From Flammeovirgaceae bacterium UBA5008 (GTDB lineage Bacteria > Bacteroidota > Bacteroidia > Cytophagales > Cyclobacteriaceae), in NCBI GenBank assembly GCA_002398365.1, contig DGYK01000022.1, positions 57,324 to 69,520 of the forward strand: DNA of 12,197 nt, in the 5' to 3' direction. The stretch's first letter is position 1. Each line of letters starts with the position of its first letter. The notes under the pieces were generated by a model, which saw nothing but the letters and a program-made list of their open reading frames with translations, searched no databases and was not told the origin of the DNA. Made by a program: the position numbers and the translations under genes. This document shows, piece by piece, positions 1 through 7,307 of the stretch.

Positions 1-553
1 GAGCGGTATTCGTAGCAGCTGATTGAATCGCTAGCAATTCAAACGAACCGGTAGCTCCGTATACCAATGCAATGCCCATCAATAAAAAACCGGTGGCAAA
101 GGAACCCATCAAAAAATATTTGAATGCCGATTCAGTAGAGAATAAGTTGTTCTTCTTGCTTCCGGCCAGTGCATACAAAGCGATGGAAAGAATTTCAATT
201 CCTAAAAAAAGCATCGCCATATTGGCAAATGAGGTGAGGATTATCGCACCGACTAATGAAAACAAAACAATGGCTGATTGATCAGTGAGTTGGGGGCGAT
301 TGTGAAAGTACGAATATGCCAGCCAGAACCAGAAGAAAGCGATGGTTACTATCAGTGTTGAATAAACGACTGAAAACCGATCGAACAATACCATGCCGGA
401 AAATGCAAGACCTGTATTTTCACCGAAAACAGCAGCAACAATCGCTGCCAGAAGTCCCACTGTAACGATGGGAAGTAAAGCCTTTTTGAAATTGAATATT
501 TCCGCCAGCAGCGAAGCAATTCCCAATCCGCAAATGATATAGATAACGTACAT
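1..553 (-). CDS. nuoN: NADH-quinone oxidoreductase subunit N (5' part, runs off left edge)
   Basis: This is the N-terminal 184 codons of NuoN, one of three antiporter-like proton-pumping subunits of the complex I membrane arm. The reading frame is open from an ATG at 553-551 to the window edge with no stop. It is strongly hydrophobic, with several membrane helices. The stretch around residues 110-131 (NMAMLFLGIEILSIALYALA) carries Glu120, which sits where the conserved functional glutamate of this family lies. Lys145 in SAFKYF belongs to the following conserved segment. The start lies one base after the nuoM stop codon, so translation is probably coupled to nuoM. There is no clear Shine-Dalgarno sequence, as expected for Bacteroidota. 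Identification rests on these motifs plus its position after nuoM; about 60% of the usual length is missing only because the window ends. Confidence 0.96.
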   Translation of the reverse strand, partial: MYVIYIICGLGIASLLAEIFNFKKALLPIVTVGLLAAIVAAVFGENTGLAFSGMVLFDRFSVVYSTLIVTIAFFWFWLAYSYFHNRPQLTDQSAIVLFSLVGAIILTSFANMAMLFLGIEILSIALYALAGSKKNNLFSTESAFKYFLMGSFATGFLLMGIALVYGATGSFELLAIQSAATNTA

Positions 554-554
554 A

Positions 555-2024
555 TTACTTCGGCAATGTGAGATAGTCGTTGATGTTATACAACAAGTTG
601 TTGATGGCGGCTTCGGATAACGACAGCAAAGGCGTAGGATAAATGCCCAACACAACCACAAGCACGACTACCGGATAGAGCACCCACTTTTCGCGGGCAC
701 TTAAATCAGCAAATTCTCCGGCAACTTTCGATTCACCTAACATCATTTTCTGGAACGCACGCAGCATATAAACAGCTCCTATGATCGTGGTGAGACCTGC
801 CACCGCACCAATCAACACTTGATATTGCACGAGTGAATTAATGAGTAAAAACTCACCCACAAAACCGGACGTAAATGGCAATGCAATGCTTGCCAACAGA
901 ATGATCAAAAATACCGTGCTGAGCTTTGGTGCCACTGAACGAATACCACCCAAATCACTCATGGTGTGTGTGGCTTTGCGCTGATGAATAATTTCAATCA
1001 CATAGAACAATCCGAAAACGGTGAGGCCGTGACTCATCATTTGCACCATGGCACCTTGCCAACCGATCGCATTCATAGTGAATAATCCGGCTGAAATAAG
1101 GCCTACGTGCGCGATGGAAGAATACGCAATCAATCGTTTATTATTCTTTTGGATCAAAGCTATTACCGAAGCATACACTACTCCTACCACCGATAAAACC
1201 AAGGCCGAGGTTCCCCACTCCTGCACTCCGAGCGGCACCATTGGCATTAGCCAACGGATCACCCCATAGATACCCATCTTCAACATGATGGCTGATAACA
1301 ACACGGTGCCAGTTGTTGGAGCCACTTGATACGTATCAGGTTGCCAAGTATGGAATGGAAACACCGGCATCTTAATCGCAAATGCAATGAAGAATGCCCA
1401 GAATAAAATCGACTGCTCTCCAACCGGTAATGAACGACCGGCTTCATATAAGGATTGAATATCGAAGCGGTGGATACCCGGTGTGTGGAAATACAAATAC
1501 ACGATCGCGATGAGCATCAATAAACTGCCCGCCAATGTGTAGATGAAAAACTTTAACGTAATGCGAGCGCGGTCTTCGCCACCCCATAGCAAACAAATGA
1601 AGTAGATGGGAATGAGCGCCATCTCCCAGAATATGTAAAACAGAAAACCGTCCAGTGCAACAAATACACCCACCAGCGCCATTTGCATCACGAGAATGAG
1701 CGAATAAAATGCAGCAGGATGTTTGAGTTGTGTATTGGTAAAGGATGCGAGTATAATCAGCGGCATCAACACAGTGGTGAGCAATACCAGCAGTAAGCTG
1801 ATTCCATCTACACCTATATAAAAGCGAATGCCTGCCGAAGCGATCCACGGAAGATCGACAGAAAATTGAATAGATGCATCAGGTGTGAATGAAGTAATCA
1901 TCACTATGGAGGCCCCTAATTCAATGATAGAAGCTGCCAACGCCAGGGTGCGTGCATGTTGCTTGACCACCGCGATGATGATCGCAGCGATGAGAGGCCA
2001 GGCAATGAGAAAAATCGTTAGCAT
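555..2024 (-). CDS. nuoM: NADH-quinone oxidoreductase subunit M
   Basis: NuoM is an antiporter-like proton-channel subunit in the middle of the complex I membrane arm. The 489-residue product is close to the usual family length and is a polytopic membrane protein. Recognisable motifs are GVDGISLLLVLLTT near residues 71-84, the WEMALIPIYF segment with Glu134, IKMPVFPFHTWQPD at 217-230 with Lys218, and IMLKMGIYG with Lys249. Glu134, Lys218 and Lys249 match the charged residues along the central proton path known in this family. The HTW motif is followed by QPDTYQVAPT rather than the LPDAH form of enterobacteria; from memory this variant is normal in Bacteroidota. The ATG is one base after the nuoL stop, and the stop is one base before the nuoN start, so all three are probably translated in a coupled fashion. 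Confidence 0.98.
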   Translation of the reverse strand: MLTIFLIAWPLIAAIIIAVVKQHARTLALAASIIELGASIVMITSFTPDASIQFSVDLPWIASAGIRFYIGVDGISLLLVLLTTVLMPLIILASFTNTQLKHPAAFYSLILVMQMALVGVFVALDGFLFYIFWEMALIPIYFICLLWGGEDRARITLKFFIYTLAGSLLMLIAIVYLYFHTPGIHRFDIQSLYEAGRSLPVGEQSILFWAFFIAFAIKMPVFPFHTWQPDTYQVAPTTGTVLLSAIMLKMGIYGVIRWLMPMVPLGVQEWGTSALVLSVVGVVYASVIALIQKNNKRLIAYSSIAHVGLISAGLFTMNAIGWQGAMVQMMSHGLTVFGLFYVIEIIHQRKATHTMSDLGGIRSVAPKLSTVFLIILLASIALPFTSGFVGEFLLINSLVQYQVLIGAVAGLTTIIGAVYMLRAFQKMMLGESKVAGEFADLSAREKWVLYPVVVLVVVLGIYPTPLLSLSEAAINNLLYNINDYLTLPK

Positions 2025-2025
2025 A

Positions 2026-3942
2026 CTATAAGAACAGATTTGCTGATAAAATCAAAACAATACCAATCACCATGATGAAAATATAAACTCCAATGTTGCC
2101 ACTTTGCAGCAACCGGGCGTAACGACTCGCACCCACTACCCCATTTCCACTGGCATTCACCAGGCCATCAATGCCCAAGCGTTCCATGAACTGCTGTAAA
2201 AATTCTCCCATCGCAAATAGTGGTTTCGCTATAATAGCCTCGTACAATTCATCGATGTAGTACTTATGCAAAATGGTACGTTGTAATGCACTTACATTCC
2301 TTTCATTGGCAGCCGGCACATGTTTGCGCGATACATAGCGAATATAAGCAGCGATGATCACCACAATCGTTAATGCAACAACAACAGCCATCAGTGTTAA
2401 TTCAGTGTTATGCGACAAGCTATGTTCTGCCAAATGTGTATTTGAAGTAGCAACCAACGGCTCTAAGAAACCAGCTAGCGGATTAGTTCCTCCGAATACT
2501 TCAGGAAAGCCCATGAACCCACCTATGATCGATAAAAGTGCTAACGCCATCAAGGGGATAGTCATTGATGGAGGTGACTCGTGTGCATGACTGAGCACAT
2601 CTGCCTTGGCCCGTGGTTGTCCAAAAAAAGTAAGGAACAACAAACGGAACATATAAAATACAGTGAGCAGAGAAGTGAGCAACGCAAAAGCCCATATCAC
2701 CATGCCATGTTCATAAGCCTTTGCTAAGATTTCATCCTTTGAAAAGAATCCGGCAAAAGGAGGAATACCAGAAATGGCCAATACACCAATAACGAATACC
2801 GCAAACGTGATGGGAAGATACTTTCGCAAGCCGCCCATCTGACGAATGTCTTGTTCACCTTGTAATCCGTGTATCACACTCCCTGCTGCGAGAAACAACA
2901 ATGCTTTGAAGGATGCATGGGTTGCCATGTGAAAGATTCCAGTAGTGTATGCCCCCAGTCCCAATGCTACGAACATTAATCCGAGTTGACTCACCGTAGA
3001 GTAAGCCAATACTTTTTTGATGTCGGTTTGCGCCAATGCAATGGAAGCCGCAAAAAGGGCGGTGATGATTCCTACTAGTAAAATCAATCCCATGCTGGTG
3101 GGAGATAGCGTATATAAAATGTTATTTCTCACCACCATGTAAATTCCAGCTGTGACCATGGTAGCTGCGTGGATCAACGCTGAAACCGGAGTGGGGCCGG
3201 CCATCGCATCGGGAAGCCAGGTGTACAGTGGAATCTGCGCACTTTTTCCCATCGCGCCTACAAAGAGTAAAATGGTGATGAGTGTAAGGATTTCCGAACC
3301 TCCACCTGCCGCAGCGGCACTCAATACATTCGAATACTCGATGCTGCCGAACTGAACAAAGATGAGAATCACTGCTACGATCAAACCCAAATCGCCAATC
3401 CGGTTCATGATAAAGGCTTTATTGGCAGCAGCGGTGTAATCGTTATTCTTAAACCAGAAGCCGATCAGCAAGTAAGAACATAATCCCACACCTTCCCAAC
3501 CCACAAACATCAACAAGTAGTTGGAGCCCATCACCAACAGGAGCATGAAGAAGACGAACAAATTTAAGTAAGAGAAAAAACGATTGTGTCCTTCATCATC
3601 ATGCATGTAGCCAATGGAATACACATGAATCAAAAAGCCAACACCGGTGATGATGAGCAACATCAACGAAGAAAGCGGGTCAATCAGAAAGCTAATGGAT
3701 GCTGAAAATTTTCCGGTGGCAATCCAATTGAACAATTCCACCTGAAGGCTCCGTTGCTCCGGAGCTAGTGACAATAAGTTGAAAAACAATATCATCGAGA
3801 TCACAAACGAAATCAACACCGAACCGCTCGCTACTACAGCCGTCACACCTTTCGAAAGACGATTGGCATTCAGCGCAATGAGCAGAAAGCCCAGCAAGGG
3901 AAAAAGAGGAACCAAACTTATCAGTGTACTCGTACTTACCAT
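2026..3942 (-). CDS. nuoL: NADH-quinone oxidoreductase subunit L
   Basis: NuoL is the distal antiporter-like proton-pumping subunit and carries the long lateral helix that runs along the membrane arm. At 638 residues it is full length. Conserved features include DPLSSLMLLIITGVGFLIHVYSIGYM (residues 88-113), WEGVGLCSYLLIGFW with Glu150, NRIGD with Asp184, MGKSAQIPLYTWLPDAM with Lys233, LIHAATMVTAG with His258, HASFKALLF with Lys346, and FFSKDEIL with Lys402. These correspond to the acid, lysine and histidine residues of the family's proton path. A small Ala/Gly-rich loop at about 209-215 is a local variation. The start ATG lies inside the end of nuoK (overlap ATGGTAA, 3936-3942), a typical coupled junction. 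The C-terminal hydrophobic segment (from about residue 615) fits the anchoring last helix. Confidence 0.98.
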   Translation of the reverse strand: MVSTSTLISLVPLFPLLGFLLIALNANRLSKGVTAVVASGSVLISFVISMILFFNLLSLAPEQRSLQVELFNWIATGKFSASISFLIDPLSSLMLLIITGVGFLIHVYSIGYMHDDEGHNRFFSYLNLFVFFMLLLVMGSNYLLMFVGWEGVGLCSYLLIGFWFKNNDYTAAANKAFIMNRIGDLGLIVAVILIFVQFGSIEYSNVLSAAAAGGGSEILTLITILLFVGAMGKSAQIPLYTWLPDAMAGPTPVSALIHAATMVTAGIYMVVRNNILYTLSPTSMGLILLVGIITALFAASIALAQTDIKKVLAYSTVSQLGLMFVALGLGAYTTGIFHMATHASFKALLFLAAGSVIHGLQGEQDIRQMGGLRKYLPITFAVFVIGVLAISGIPPFAGFFSKDEILAKAYEHGMVIWAFALLTSLLTVFYMFRLLFLTFFGQPRAKADVLSHAHESPPSMTIPLMALALLSIIGGFMGFPEVFGGTNPLAGFLEPLVATSNTHLAEHSLSHNTELTLMAVVVALTIVVIIAAYIRYVSRKHVPAANERNVSALQRTILHKYYIDELYEAIIAKPLFAMGEFLQQFMERLGIDGLVNASGNGVVGASRYARLLQSGNIGVYIFIMVIGIVLILSANLFL

Positions 3943-4253
3943 TTCAATCGGTTCAAAATATTAATATCCGTTGTTTTTGTATTGCGATACATCAGCATCA
4001 AAATCGCGAGCCCCACCGCTACTTCGGCAGCCGCTACGGCCATAATAAAAAACACAAACACCTGACCGGAAGCATCACTGTAATAATTTGAAAAAGCCAC
4101 GAGCAATAAATTCACGGCATTCAGCATCAACTCAATGCACATAAAGATGACGATGGCATTTCTGCGAAACAAAACGCCCAACACGCCAATGGTAAAAAGC
4201 GCTGCACTCAGCCAGAGGTAGTAATCGAGTGGTATTCCTTGTAAGGTCTTCAT
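3936..4253 (-). CDS. nuoK: NADH-quinone oxidoreductase subunit K
   Basis: NuoK is a small MrpC-like membrane subunit with three transmembrane helices that forms part of the proton path between NuoJ and NuoN. The 105 residues match the usual length of about 100. The two membrane glutamates needed for activity in the family are visible: Glu41 in FMCIELMLNAVNLLL and Glu77 in AVAAAEVAVGLAI. They are 36 residues apart, the same spacing as in Escherichia coli. The gene overlaps nuoL by 7 bp. Upstream it is separated by 24 bp from an extra gene (4278-5060) instead of following nuoJ directly, which is the usual arrangement. The spacer before its ATG is AT-rich and lacks a Shine-Dalgarno sequence. Confidence 0.97.
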   Translation of the reverse strand: MKTLQGIPLDYYLWLSAALFTIGVLGVLFRRNAIVIFMCIELMLNAVNLLLVAFSNYYSDASGQVFVFFIMAVAAAEVAVGLAILMLMYRNTKTTDINILNRLKW

Positions 4254-4277
4254 TAACTAATCTTTATCACTAATCGG
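4254..4277 (-). other. 24-bp spacer with a repeated GATTAGT word
   Basis: This is the only gap above 5 bp in the membrane-arm half of the operon. Read on the coding strand it contains GATTAGT twice, 13 bases apart start to start, separated by GATAAA. It resembles, in miniature, the short-period repeats seen in the larger gaps of this operon. No terminator, promoter or Shine-Dalgarno sequence is visible. The word could be chance at this length. Confidence 0.4.
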
Positions 4278-5060
4278 TTATTTAGCCAACTGTTTTTCTA
4301 TTTCTATCAACCCTTTCTCAACGTTTTTTAATTCCTTGAAAATTCCAGTCGAAATATTGTACAAGCCGAACTTCACAGGATTGTACTCCGCACGCAGTTC
4401 ATTTCGTTCTTGGTATCGTATAAAAATCTCCTTGTTCGAATTTATGAAGTAGTATTGAATAACATGCTTGTTGGCGGTTACCCGAGTTAAGTGCTTGCCG
4501 TCTAAATCTGAAATATAGAGATCGTGGTCATCGCCAGAGTTTAATCTTCCATCCTTATTGGTATCCTCAAACCCAATACGATAGGCAATGTTTTTAACAG
4601 TTGTATCAACTACTCCATCACTATTTAAACCAAAATGAACGGGAGAGCCAGGATCTGATATCTCTGAAATAGAAGCTTTTCGATCCAACAACTTTCCAAT
4701 AGGTTCGTAGTCTTTGTTCAAAAACAAAATGTTTACATAGTTAAAATTACCCGGATCATAATCCCCTGCACTGTCACGATCTGACCATGCAGCTTTGGCT
4801 TGCTGGTATGTCAAGGCAGAAATAGCCAGAAACATATTTGTCGAATTATAAATCCGCATAGGTTCTTCATAACTAATGCCCTGAAGAACCAAGCTATCTC
4901 TTTTTGCCTTTTCCAACTCGTCACCCACAACGATACTTTCCGGTTCGCTTGGATAGTAATCGTTTGATCGGCTCGCATAATAGCTGTAAATGAAAAACAC
5001 GACAAAGATCGGAATGACGATGCCGTTGATGATAGCCAATATTTTTATAAATCTATCCAT
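4278..5060 (-). CDS. Unrecognised membrane-anchored protein with EF-hand-like loop, inserted between nuoJ and nuoK
   Basis: I do not recognise this 260-residue protein. It starts with a short basic segment (MDRFIK) and one hydrophobic helix at about residues 7-28, with no lipobox cysteine and no obvious signal-peptidase site. This suggests a single membrane anchor with the rest in the periplasm. Residues 166-177 (DTNKDGRLNSGD) fit the EF-hand or dockerin calcium loop D-x-N-x-D-G-x-L-x-x-x-D. The next segment, LYISDLDGKHLTRVT (181-195), resembles a strand pair of TolB/PD40-type propeller repeats, and FGLYNISTGIFKEL (231-244) may be another such strand. The C-terminus is charged and helical. 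The ATG is 5 bp after the nuoJ stop, and the gene ends 24 bp before nuoK, in the same direction, so it is almost certainly co-transcribed. Hand-counted GC is about 38%, against about 44% in nuoJ and nuoK. Function is unknown; it may be an accessory factor or an unrelated passenger. Confidence 0.85.
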   Translation of the reverse strand: MDRFIKILAIINGIVIPIFVVFFIYSYYASRSNDYYPSEPESIVVGDELEKAKRDSLVLQGISYEEPMRIYNSTNMFLAISALTYQQAKAAWSDRDSAGDYDPGNFNYVNILFLNKDYEPIGKLLDRKASISEISDPGSPVHFGLNSDGVVDTTVKNIAYRIGFEDTNKDGRLNSGDDHDLYISDLDGKHLTRVTANKHVIQYYFINSNKEIFIRYQERNELRAEYNPVKFGLYNISTGIFKELKNVEKGLIEIEKQLAK

Positions 5061-5065
5061 TTAAA

Positions 5066-5581
5066 CTACGAGGCATTCTTACCCTCTTCTTCATTTTTTC
5101 CCAGCATCACCGCACCGATCATTGCTACCAACAATAGCACGGAAGATATTTCAAAAGGCAACAAAAATTCTTTAAACAATACTCTCCCCATGTCTTTCAC
5201 CGATCCTACTTCCACTTGTTGGGGTTGCACCATCAGTTGTTCGCTTCCGCGGATCGATCCGATTAACACCACCAACAGCAACCCTGCACTAATGGTGGCT
5301 GCCAATTTCATCAGCGTAGATTTATGCGCTTCCGATTCCTGATTAAGGTTAAGCAACATGATCACATATAAAAATAACACCATGATCGCTCCTGCATATA
5401 CTATAACATGCACTGCCGCGAGAAACTGCGCGTTGAGTAATACATAATGTCCGGCAATGGCGAAGAAAGTAATGATGAGGTACAACACACTGTGTACCGG
5501 GTTTTTCGACAACACGACCATCAGCGCGCTGAGTACCGCCACAAAAGATAAAAAGTAAAACAGGTTATTCGTGAATGTCAT
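5066..5581 (-). CDS. nuoJ: NADH-quinone oxidoreductase subunit J
   Basis: NuoJ is a five-helix membrane subunit of complex I; its third helix contains a flexible pi-bulge implicated in coupling quinone reduction to proton pumping. The 171-residue product has the family signature in order: NPVHSVLYLI (27-36), an ALLNA-like stretch at 46-53, and HVIVYAGAIMVLFLYVIMLLN (58-78), which is the third helix with the conserved Tyr62-Ala-Gly. A later pair of hydrophobic helices lies at about 95-110 and 143-161, and the tail is acidic (KNEEEGKNAS). The ATG is one base after the nuoI stop. Normally nuoK would follow directly; here the unrecognised gene at 4278-5060 intervenes. Confidence 0.97.
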   Translation of the reverse strand: MTFTNNLFYFLSFVAVLSALMVVLSKNPVHSVLYLIITFFAIAGHYVLLNAQFLAAVHVIVYAGAIMVLFLYVIMLLNLNQESEAHKSTLMKLAATISAGLLLVVLIGSIRGSEQLMVQPQQVEVGSVKDMGRVLFKEFLLPFEISSVLLLVAMIGAVMLGKNEEEGKNAS

Positions 5582-5582
5582 C

Positions 5583-6152
5583 TTATCGGTTGTGCGAAAG
5601 TTTTTTGTGTTGTTTAAACTCCAATACTTCCGGAGTCTGGCGTTTGGTTACATCGATCCGGGCATCTACCGGCTCCACCAGTTTATCTTTTCCGTAAATA
5701 AAACTATCACGGCCATAATCGGTGGTAACAATACGATCGGTTAAGAAAATCGCTTCTTTCGGACAAGCCTCTTCACACAGTCCGCAGAAGATGCAACGCA
5801 GCATATTGATTTCATATTTTGCAGCATACTTCTCTTCGCGGTATAAATTCTCTTCACCCTTCTTTCTTTCGGCAGCCTCCATGGTGATTGCTTCCGCAGG
5901 ACATGATACTGCACACAAGCCACACGCGGTACAGCGCTCTGCTCCTTTGTCATCGCGCTTCAGCACATGCATGCCGCGATAGATCTCGCTGAACTCGCGT
6001 GTCTTTTCAGGATAGCGCACGGTAGCATGTTTTTTAAACATGTGCTTGATGGTGATCCTGATTCCCGAAAGGATAGCAGGAAGATAGATCTTCTCTAGGA
6101 AGGTCATCTTCTTGTCGGAAACAATTTTCGATCGGTTGGTTAATCGTTCCAC
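5583..6152 (-). CDS. nuoI: NADH-quinone oxidoreductase subunit I (ferredoxin-like, GTG start)
   Basis: NuoI carries two [4Fe-4S] clusters (N6a and N6b) that pass electrons from NuoG to NuoB. Both cysteine sets are intact: CTACGLCAVSCP with Cys74, 77, 80 and 84, and CIFCGLCEEACP with Cys120, 123, 126 and 130. The segment before them, LPAILSGIRITIKHMFKK (24-41), is the amphipathic region that lies along the membrane. At 189 residues the length is normal. The start chosen is GTG at 6152-6150, overlapping the nuoH TAG by one base (TAGTG). The alternative is an ATG at 6107-6105 (residue 16). The GTG is preferred because the extra N-terminal residues (LTNRSK...) look like those of relatives recalled from other Bacteroidota, and because of the coupled junction. 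The stop is one base before nuoJ. Confidence 0.97.
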   Translation of the reverse strand: MERLTNRSKIVSDKKMTFLEKIYLPAILSGIRITIKHMFKKHATVRYPEKTREFSEIYRGMHVLKRDDKGAERCTACGLCAVSCPAEAITMEAAERKKGEENLYREEKYAAKYEINMLRCIFCGLCEEACPKEAIFLTDRIVTTDYGRDSFIYGKDKLVEPVDARIDVTKRQTPEVLEFKQHKKLSHNR

Positions 6153-7195
6153 TAGCCTCTATTGTTTAACAAAATGAATAATCCGGTTATCAACAAATTA
6201 CCGATGGCCAAAGGCAACAGGCCTTTCCATCCTAAATTCATTAACTGATCGTAGCGGAAGCGTGGGATGGTCCAACGAATCCACATGAAAAAGAAAATGA
6301 AGAAAATGATTTTACCGAACAGCACCCCTGTGCCAATGATGGTGATTGCATTCTGGCTCAAGCCCAGATCATGCATGAACGGGAAATTGTAACCACCAAA
6401 AAACAGTGTAGCCATGATGGCCGATGAAATGAACATGTTGATGTATTCGGCAAACAAATACAATCCTAATTTCATGCTGCTGAACTCGGTGTGATAACCT
6501 CCTACTAGTTCGGTTTCGCACTCCGGTAAGTCGAACGGAGCACGATTACATTCCGCGAAAGCGCAAATGATAAAAATTAAAAAGCTGAGAGGCTGATATA
6601 CTACATTCCAGAAATTCCAATTGCCGCCTACGCCACCGGCCTGGTATTCACAAATTTCCTTTAGGCTTAACGTGCCCGTCATCATCACCAGTGCAATGAT
6701 GGAAAGCCCCATCGCTACTTCGTAGCTGATCATTTGTGCCGAAGCACGAATCGCTCCCAACAAAGAAAATTTATTGTTGGAGGCCCAACCACCAATCATA
6801 ATTCCATACACACCGATCGAAACCACGCCAAACACATAGAGAATGCCGATGTTCACATCCGTGATTTGTAAACTGTAATTAATACCATCTATGTTGATCA
6901 GATCTCCCCACGGAATCACAACGCCCGTCATTAGAGCTGTGATCATGAAAAGACTCGGACCGAGTACGAACAAAAATTTATTAGAGACCTCGGGGGTGAT
7001 CTCTTCTTTCATGAACAATTTCAAACCATCGGCAAGCGGTTGTAAAATACCGAACGGACCCGCACGGTCAGGACCCAGGCGGTCTTGCATGAAGGCCGCT
7101 ACTTTGCGCTCGGCATAGGTAGAGTAAGCTGCCATGAATAATGAAATGGCAAATACCGCTAGAATTAATATTACCTTAAAAAGCAAAAGCGTCAT
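6152..7195 (-). CDS. nuoH: NADH-quinone oxidoreductase subunit H
   Basis: NuoH is the membrane subunit that forms the quinone-access chamber with NuoB and NuoD and links the peripheral arm to the proton pumps. The 347-residue, multi-helix product is of normal length. Conserved cytosolic loops are visible: ERKVAAFMQDRLGPDRAGP (29-47), RASAQMISYE (150-159), FAECNRAPFDLPECETELVG (213-232) and IRWTIPRFRYDQLMNLGW (306-323). The acidic and arginine residues in these loops match the family's E-channel and quinone-site residues. The ATG is preceded by an A-rich leader (7196-7205 region) rather than a Shine-Dalgarno sequence, typical of Bacteroidota. The stop overlaps the nuoI GTG by one base. The 112-bp gap upstream, the largest in the operon, holds tandem repeats. 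Confidence 0.98.
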   Translation of the reverse strand: MTLLLFKVILILAVFAISLFMAAYSTYAERKVAAFMQDRLGPDRAGPFGILQPLADGLKLFMKEEITPEVSNKFLFVLGPSLFMITALMTGVVIPWGDLINIDGINYSLQITDVNIGILYVFGVVSIGVYGIMIGGWASNNKFSLLGAIRASAQMISYEVAMGLSIIALVMMTGTLSLKEICEYQAGGVGGNWNFWNVVYQPLSFLIFIICAFAECNRAPFDLPECETELVGGYHTEFSSMKLGLYLFAEYINMFISSAIMATLFFGGYNFPFMHDLGLSQNAITIIGTGVLFGKIIFFIFFFMWIRWTIPRFRYDQLMNLGWKGLLPLAIGNLLITGLFILLNNRG

Positions 7196-7211
7196 CTTAT
7201 TTTTTTATTAA

Positions 7212-7225
7212 AATTGACAATTAAC
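7212..7225. repeat. Two AATTRAC heptads, also an 11-bp palindrome
   Basis: On the plus strand AATTGAC (7212-7218) is followed directly by AATTAAC (7219-7225). The segment 7212-7222 is a perfect 5-1-5 inverted repeat (AATTG, A, CAATT). It lies about 17-30 bp upstream of the nuoH start. The two-unit heptad would be unremarkable alone, but it shares the 7-bp period of the array next to it at 7248-7303. It is too short for a terminator stem. Confidence 0.5.
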
Positions 7226-7247
7226 AAACCGCCATTGCCAACTTATC

Positions 7248-7303
7248 CTAAATCAAAATTCTCAAATCAAAAATCCTAAATCAAAAATCTCAAATCTCAA
7301 ATC
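7248..7303 (-). repeat. In-phase 7-bp tandem array, consensus GATTTNN, after nuoG
   Basis: Eight consecutive 7-bp units lie in the gap between nuoG and nuoH, starting four bases after the nuoG stop codon. On the coding strand seven of the eight units begin GATTT, followed by GA, TT or AG, and one reads GAATTTT. A more degraded ninth unit (GATAAGT) follows at 7247-7241. The coding strand of the array contains no C. The period of seven is strict, so stop codons (TGA, TAG) fall in more than one frame. Nothing in the array resembles a promoter, terminator or ribosome-binding site. From memory, similar AT-rich strings occur between genes in other Bacteroidota, but I cannot verify that here. Confidence 0.9.
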
Positions 7304-7307
7304 CAAA

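Noticed and set aside
1444..1848. 134-codon open frame on the minus strand in another frame of nuoM
   Set aside because: It is entirely inside nuoM, rich in Cys and His from frame-shifted codons, and matches no family; the nuoM frame is clearly the real one.
7214..7240. TTGACA on the plus strand that looks like a -35 promoter element
   Set aside because: It points away from the operon, has no matching -10 box at the right spacing, and Bacteroidota promoters use a different consensus. It is better explained as part of the AATTRAC heptads.
7196..7247. Internal promoter for nuoHIJKLMN in the 112-bp gap
   Set aside because: I found no convincing match to the Bacteroidota -33 TTG / -7 TANNTTTG pattern; TAAGTTGG is the nearest and mismatches. 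It cannot be excluded without transcript-start mapping.
7241..7303. Possible CRISPR-like array or attachment site
   Set aside because: The units are 7 bp with no spacers, and there are no cas, integrase or transposase genes in the window.
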